This document shows positions 6,708 to 9,715 of a stretch of DNA of 9,715 nucleotides, piece by piece; position 1 is the first letter of the stretch; every line of letters starts with the position of its first letter. The translations under genes were made by a program, and so were the position numbers. Source of the stretch: an uncultured Lachnospiraceae bacterium (GTDB lineage: Bacteria > Bacillota > Clostridia > Lachnospirales > Lachnospiraceae); NCBI GenBank assembly GCA_947175775.1, contig CAMWNY010000073.1:1-9715 (forward strand), given 5' to 3'. The notes below the pieces were generated by a model. The model was not told the DNA's origin. It was given only the letters and a program-made list of their open reading frames with translations, and did not search any database.

Positions 6708-7691
6708 ATGCAAAAATCTTTTAATTTCAAAAAATTTATATCCAACAATGCGATTATCATTTTGATTATTTTACTCGCTTTGCTGACAGGACTTACAACC
6801 AAGAACTTTTTTAAGATCAACAATTTCAAGAATTTGGTAGTTAATGTATCTCCCAGATTCATCATTGCCTGCGGCGTTTCAGGCTGTCTGATTACAAAAG
6901 GTACGGACTTGTCCGCAGGACGTGCGGTTGGTTTGGCGGCATGTCTTTCGGCGATGCTGCTGCAGAGTTTGGATTATTCTGCACGTATGCTTCCGTGGAT
7001 GCCGGATATTCCGTGGCCGATAGCATTGATTATCGTAATTGCTATTATGGGATGTTTTGGCGGCGTCAACGGCGTTGTTGTTTCTACATTGAAAGTTCCG
7101 CCGTTTATTGCGACACTGGGTATGCAGACGATTATTTACGGACTTTGTTCCCTGATTACCAATAACCAGCCTATGGGCGGTTATAAGAGCAGCTATCTGA
7201 AGGTGGCAAGCGGTTCTTTAGGTCCGATTCCTTACCTGATGATTTTTGCGGTTGTTGTAGGTGTTTATTTTTGGTTCCTGTATAATAAGACCCGTCATGG
7301 AAAATATATGTATGCAATCGGCGGAAACGAAAGCGCTGCACAGGTTGCAGGCGTTAATGTAAAGGCTTCCCTGATCCGCATCTATGTTTTGGCAGGCTGC
7401 ATGTATGCGTTGGCAGGCTTTTTGGTAGGCGCTAAGGCAGGCGGTGCGTCAACGGCAACAGGTAACGGCTATGAGCTTGAGGCAATCGCAGCATGTACCA
7501 TCGGCGGCGTATCCGCAAACGGTGGTGTCGGACGTGTCGGCGGTATCCTGATTGGCGTACCGGTGTTCGAGATTTTGAAGATTTGTCTTCAGTTCCTCGG
7601 CGTTGACCCGGCTTATACATACATCGCACAAGGTCTTGTAATTGTTATTGCAGTTGCACTTGACTTGAGAAAGTATTTGCAGAAGAAATAA
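6708..7691 (+). CDS. mglC: galactose/methyl-galactoside ABC transporter permease
   Basis: Membrane channel subunit of the BPD_transp_2 family, 327 residues, close to E. coli MglC in length. Multiple hydrophobic segments run through the protein, starting at about residues 13-30. Family marks include GGVNG (118-122) followed by PPFIATLGMQTIIYG, then YAIGGNESAAQVAGVN, and GNGYELEAIAACTIGG with GVGRVGGILIG toward the C-terminus. ATG 6708 has GGAGGGGG nine bases upstream, starting right after the mglA stop. It is expected to form the pore with an MglA dimer and take sugar from MglB. The same permease family also includes ribose and xylose carriers, so the assignment to galactose rests mainly on the linked binding proteins. 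Confidence 0.94.
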   Translation: MQKSFNFKKFISNNAIIILIILLALLTGLTTKNFFKINNFKNLVVNVSPRFIIACGVSGCLITKGTDLSAGRAVGLAACLSAMLLQSLDYSARMLPWMPDIPWPIALIIVIAIMGCFGGVNGVVVSTLKVPPFIATLGMQTIIYGLCSLITNNQPMGGYKSSYLKVASGSLGPIPYLMIFAVVVGVYFWFLYNKTRHGKYMYAIGGNESAAQVAGVNVKASLIRIYVLAGCMYALAGFLVGAKAGGASTATGNGYELEAIAACTIGGVSANGGVGRVGGILIGVPVFEILKICLQFLGVDPAYTYIAQGLVIVIAVALDLRKYLQKK

Positions 7692-7745
7692 GGCGGTGCA
7701 TGAAAAAAGAGTGATTGGCAGACTGTAAGAAAGGGATTGACCGTT

Positions 7746-8015
7746 ATGGAAGAAAAGCAGAAGAGCGAACCGGAAACCGTGCAGGATACGACAGAAGATG
7801 CGGCACTGGAAACTGTGCAGGAAACAACGGAAGATACAGCACCGGAAACTGTGCAGGATGAAAAGAAGCAGTCGGGAGGCAGTATTTTTGAAGGAATTTA
7901 CGACCGCCTTCCGGATATTTCCATCCGGTCTGTGGATCGGTTCATTATTCTTTGCGTGATTGCGTTTATTGCGGTCATTCTGATTGGCGTGCTCAAAGCG
8001 AATCATATATTTTGA
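7746..8015 (+). CDS. small acidic-repeat single-pass membrane protein, function unknown
   Basis: Not a family I recognise. An 89-residue protein with an acidic, Thr/Glu/Gln-rich N-terminal part (residues 2-41), a Gly/Ser hinge, a short basic/amphipathic stretch (YDRLPDISIRSVDR) and one C-terminal hydrophobic helix (66-83) ending KANHIF. The positive residues before the helix suggest the acidic part stays in the cytoplasm. ATG 7746 has AAAGGG ten bases upstream; a TTG nine bases earlier is too close to that site. It lies 54 bases after mglC and before a terminator, so it is most likely the last gene of the transporter transcript. It might tether or tune the transporter, but nothing in the sequence proves this. 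Confidence 0.7.
   Translation: MEEKQKSEPETVQDTTEDAALETVQETTEDTAPETVQDEKKQSGGSIFEGIYDRLPDISIRSVDRFIILCVIAFIAVILIGVLKANHIF
7773..7859 (+). repeat. 36-base imperfect tandem repeat inside the small membrane protein gene
   Basis: Two full units (7773-7808 and 7809-7844) and a partial third (7845-7859) encode ETVQ(D/E)TTED(A/T)A(L/P) followed by ETVQD. The units differ mainly at third codon positions and a few residue changes, showing an older in-frame duplication kept under coding constraint. Confidence 0.8.
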
Positions 8016-8033
8016 CAGGATTTTAGAAAGTAT

Positions 8034-8070
8034 AACAGGCAGCGGCATTGTGATTAATGCGCTGCCTGTT
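8034..8070 (+). terminator. hairpin terminator at the end of the mgl locus
   Basis: AACAGGCAGC with GCATT pairs with AATGC and GCTGCCTGTT, giving a 15-pair stem with a single bulged G and a six-base loop. The plus-strand tail (GTTCT) is only partly T-rich. The minus-strand side also has a T-rich stretch, so it may stop the converging zinc-finger gene as well. Confidence 0.75.
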
Positions 8071-8084
8071 GTTCTGCATTATGA

Positions 8085-8312
8085 CTATGCGGCTTTTGAA
8101 TAATCAATAATAGCAATTTCCTGCATAAGCTTCTTTGCCATGTTTACAAGTGCTTCAAGCTGATTTGCAACTTCATCGGGGTAATATTTTTCACCGCATT
8201 GCTCACATTCGTCACAAGGGACGTTTTTAATGATGATGATGGAGCTTTTATAATTGACAACATGGGTGGTAAAAGCCGGGGTGGTGGTTTGACATCTGCA
8301 ATACATACACAT
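8085..8312 (-). CDS. YgiT-type zinc-finger protein (MqsA-family antitoxin-like), orphan
   Basis: A 75-residue protein with two CxxC pairs (Cys2/Cys5 and Cys36/Cys39, the latter in CEQCGEKYYPDEVA) that should bind one zinc, as in the YgiT-type zinc-finger family (N-terminal part of MqsA antitoxins). The C-terminal half is a helix (LEALVNMAKKLMQEIAIIDY). There is no C-terminal helix-turn-helix, so it is not a full MqsA. ATG 8312 has AAAGGAG eight bases upstream. Relatives are often paired with a small toxin gene (DUF4258-type) directly upstream, but the 140 bases upstream here hold only a promoter and the previous gene's terminator. It may be a leftover antitoxin, or act on a toxin encoded elsewhere. 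The zinc-finger call is firm; the antitoxin role is inference. Confidence 0.82.
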   Translation of the reverse strand: MCMYCRCQTTTPAFTTHVVNYKSSIIIIKNVPCDECEQCGEKYYPDEVANQLEALVNMAKKLMQEIAIIDYSKAA

Positions 8313-8343
8313 AATTACTGCTCCTTTCTAATCGTTTAAAAGT

Positions 8344-8372
8344 ATTATACACTGTTTTTTTAATTGATACAA
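8344..8372 (-). promoter_or_regulatory. promoter of the zinc-finger gene
   Basis: On the minus strand, TTGTAT (8367-8372) is followed by a 17-base spacer and a perfect TATAAT (8344-8349), about 32 bases before the start codon. It lies between the rubrerythrin terminator and the gene, so the zinc-finger gene is probably its own transcription unit. Confidence 0.65.
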
Positions 8373-8390
8373 ATATTAAAAACCGTAACA

Positions 8391-8423
8391 CACAAAGAAA
8401 GACGGGCGTATTATAACGCCCGT
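8391..8423 (-). terminator. intrinsic terminator after rubrerythrin
   Basis: On the minus strand, ACGGGCGT pairs perfectly with ACGCCCGT (8402-8409 and 8416-8423) across a six-base loop, followed by the T-rich tail CTTTCTTTGTG. It ends the perR-rubrerythrin transcript about 32 bases after the rubrerythrin stop. Confidence 0.85.
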
Positions 8424-8454
8424 TATCTTTCATGCATAGTATCATATTGTATAA

Positions 8455-9039
8455 TTAACCAAAATATCTGTCAAGCAATCCCTTCAACGCCTTGCCGTGT
8501 CTAGCCTCATCCTTAGCCATTTCATGCACTGTGTCATGAATTGCGTCAAGATTGTTCATCTTTGCGCACTTTGCCAAGTCAAACTTGCCGTTGGTTGCGC
8601 CAAACTCGCACTCAACTCTCCATGCAAGGTTTGACTTCGTATCTGCCTTCATGTTCGGCTCTAAGTCTTCGCCTAAAATCTCAGCAAACTTTGCTGCGTG
8701 CTCTGCTTCTTCATAAGCAGCCTTCTCCCAGTAAAGACCAATTTCGGGATAACCCTCTCTATGTGCGATACGAGCCATGCAAAGGTACATACCAACCTCA
8801 GCGCACTCGCCGTTGAAGTTTGCCTTAAGCTGGTCAAAGATATACTGCTTGTCAGCATCGCTGATTTCCGCGTTGTTCTTAACTGTTTTTGCATAAATGC
8901 CATACTCATGCTCAGCTGCAAGCGTAACCTCGCCCTTTACCTCATTGAACTTGTCCGCCTTTGCGTGGCAAGCCGGACACTCCGCCGGAGCAGCATCACC
9001 TTCATAAATGTAACCACAAACACTACATACAAATTTCAT
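8455..9039 (-). CDS. reverse rubrerythrin (rubredoxin domain first), peroxide reductase
   Basis: Cytoplasmic non-haem iron enzyme that reduces hydrogen peroxide, and in clostridia oxygen, with electrons from NADH passed through its rubredoxin-type iron. It has 194 residues. An N-terminal rubredoxin domain with CSVC (Cys5, Cys8) and CPAC (Cys21, Cys24) comes first, which is the reverse of classical rubrerythrin. A four-helix di-iron domain follows with Glu78/Glu81, EAEH (111-114), Glu143/Glu145 and EARH (178-181). AAGGAGG sits nine bases before ATG 9039. It lies 23 bases downstream of the PerR-like gene and shares its promoter. In Clostridium acetobutylicum, reverse rubrerythrins are known to be repressed by PerR, which fits this arrangement. 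Confidence 0.93.
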   Translation of the reverse strand: MKFVCSVCGYIYEGDAAPAECPACHAKADKFNEVKGEVTLAAEHEYGIYAKTVKNNAEISDADKQYIFDQLKANFNGECAEVGMYLCMARIAHREGYPEIGLYWEKAAYEEAEHAAKFAEILGEDLEPNMKADTKSNLAWRVECEFGATNGKFDLAKCAKMNNLDAIHDTVHEMAKDEARHGKALKGLLDRYFG

Positions 9040-9062
9040 ATTAAAATTCCTCCTTAAATAAA

Positions 9063-9476
9063 TTAATTGACTTTATCACATGCGCCTTTTAAAAGGCATT
9101 CTCTGCAAATACCGCAGAAGTACAGCTTATGTCCCATAATCTTCCCGTCAAAGCCTTGCGCAGCACGTTCATCAATATCCGCATAAGAATTGCTTTGTGC
9201 CGGAAGGTCGATGACAGCATTGCACTGATTGCATACAAAATGCTGGTGCGTGGCAGTATCATAATCAAAATGATCAATGCCCAAATCGCCAAATTGCAGT
9301 TTTGCTATCATGCCCGCCTCCGCAAGCTGATTCAAATTACGGTAGACCGTGCCGAGACTAATGTTCGGAAATTCCGTTTTTAAACCGGAGTAGACAAGCT
9401 CCGCCGTAGGGTGGTCTTTACGGGTTTGCAGAAAGGAGAGAATTGCTGCACGCTGGCGACTGTATTTCATTGCCAT
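9063..9476 (-). CDS. perR: Fur-family peroxide-sensing repressor, PerR-like
   Basis: Metal-dependent DNA-binding repressor of peroxide-defence genes, 137 residues. A winged helix (residues about 1-70, with HPTAE and LGTVYRNLNQL) precedes a dimerisation and metal domain. Residues matching the B. subtilis PerR regulatory metal site are His22, Asp71, His77, His79 and Asp90, in order and with nearly the same spacing (B. subtilis 37, 85, 91, 93, 104). Structural zinc cysteines are Cys82/Cys85 and Cys124/Cys127. Two extra cysteines (121, 133) flank the last pair. The N-terminus is about 15 residues shorter than in B. subtilis. ATG 9476 has GGAGG six bases upstream; ATG at residue 3 is less well placed. 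Asp at the 104-equivalent favours PerR over Fur or Zur, though this is by-eye. Confidence 0.88.
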   Translation of the reverse strand: MAMKYSRQRAAILSFLQTRKDHPTAELVYSGLKTEFPNISLGTVYRNLNQLAEAGMIAKLQFGDLGIDHFDYDTATHQHFVCNQCNAVIDLPAQSNSYADIDERAAQGFDGKIMGHKLYFCGICRECLLKGACDKVN

Positions 9477-9545
9477 AGTAATCCTCCATTCTCACAGAAC
9501 CACGATTCCCTGTTGTTTCTTTTGCATATGTAATCAAAACTAAAT

Positions 9546-9560
9546 CAGTAATGATTACTG
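9546..9560 (-). promoter_or_regulatory. PerR/Fur-type operator
   Basis: CAGTAATGATTACTG is a perfect 7-1-7 palindrome with the TAATnATTA core of Per and Fur boxes. It starts three bases downstream of the -10 of the perR promoter, over the expected start point, which fits autorepression of perR and control of rubrerythrin. Confidence 0.8.
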
Positions 9561-9562
9561 TT

Positions 9563-9591
9563 ATTATATTTTGTCTATTTCAATTTGTCAA
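9563..9591 (-). promoter_or_regulatory. consensus promoter of the perR-rubrerythrin unit
   Basis: On the minus strand, TTGACA (9586-9591), a 17-base spacer and TATAAT (9563-9568) match the housekeeping sigma-factor consensus at all 12 positions. The leader to perR is about 80 bases. Confidence 0.9.
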
Positions 9592-9681
9592 GTATTATTT
9601 TGAAAAAAATTATAAAAAATAAAATTGAATATAAAAAATAAATTAAGAAATCCCCAAATCTCTATATTTTAAAGGTGGGTA

Positions 9682-9690
9682 TGGTATAAT
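9682..9690 (+). promoter_or_regulatory. possible extended -10 promoter for a gene leaving the window
   Basis: TGGTATAAT is an extended -10 (TGnTATAAT) with no good -35. It may start a plus-strand gene divergent from perR. A competing reading is that ATG 9689, ten bases after AAAGGTGG (9671-9678), is the start codon of that gene, whose open frame runs off the window end after nine codons (MYAKAMSSA). The two readings exclude each other because they overlap. Confidence 0.35.
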
Positions 9691-9715
9691 GTACGCGAAA
9701 GCAATGAGCAGTGCC

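Noticed and set aside
7449..8048. Minus-strand open frame of 199 codons across mglC end and the small gene
   Set aside because: The Phe/Leu/Cys-rich product reflects the antisense of the acidic repeat and permease; it runs against two convincing plus-strand genes.
8248..8445. Minus-strand frame of 65 codons upstream of the zinc-finger gene as a missing toxin
   Set aside because: It runs over the zinc-finger promoter and start in another frame and has no toxin-like motif; no toxin gene is present.
9592..9670. AT-rich stretch as a regulatory or curved-DNA element
   Set aside because: A-tracts are present, but I could not find a repeat phase or box convincing enough to report.

Overview
The window looks like a chromosomal segment of an obligately anaerobic Gram-positive Clostridia member, most likely Lachnospiraceae-type. 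The evidence is strong AAGGAGG-type ribosome binding sites, several lipoprotein substrate-binding proteins, a YesM-type sensor kinase beside a sugar transporter, a PerR-like repressor with reverse rubrerythrin, and moderate GC genes separated by very AT-rich intergenic DNA. No taxon was checked by search.

Left three quarters (1-8070, plus strand): a galactose/methyl-galactoside (Mgl-type) ABC transport locus with its own sensing module. The order is a YesM/LytS-type histidine kinase (19-1803), a membrane-anchored periplasmic-binding-fold protein (1821-2777), an MglB-like lipoprotein (2808-3839), a 145-base leader with a candidate promoter and a nested inverted repeat, the main MglB lipoprotein (3985-5094), a terminator-like hairpin, MglA ATPase (5182-6690), MglC permease (6708-7691) and a small acidic-repeat membrane protein (7746-8015), closed by a hairpin terminator at 8034-8070. 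The first three genes plausibly form a sugar-sensing complex that, through a response regulator probably encoded just left of the window, controls the transporter. The hairpins before and after mglB, plus its biased codon use, fit expression of the binding protein in excess over MglA and MglC.

Right quarter (8071-9715, minus strand): a stand-alone YgiT-type zinc-finger protein (8085-8312) with its own promoter, then a peroxide-defence pair. The pair is a PerR-like Fur-family repressor (9063-9476) followed by reverse rubrerythrin (8455-9039), read from a full-consensus sigma-A promoter (9563-9591) with a perfect 7-1-7 PerR/Fur-type palindrome (9546-9560) over its start point. At the far right, an extended -10 or a start codon suggests a further plus-strand gene leaving the window.

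Most of this is recognisable biology. The parts most worth following up are the nested inverted repeat before mglB, the three different binding-fold proteins in one locus with unequal sugar pockets, and the unrecognised small repeat protein after mglC.
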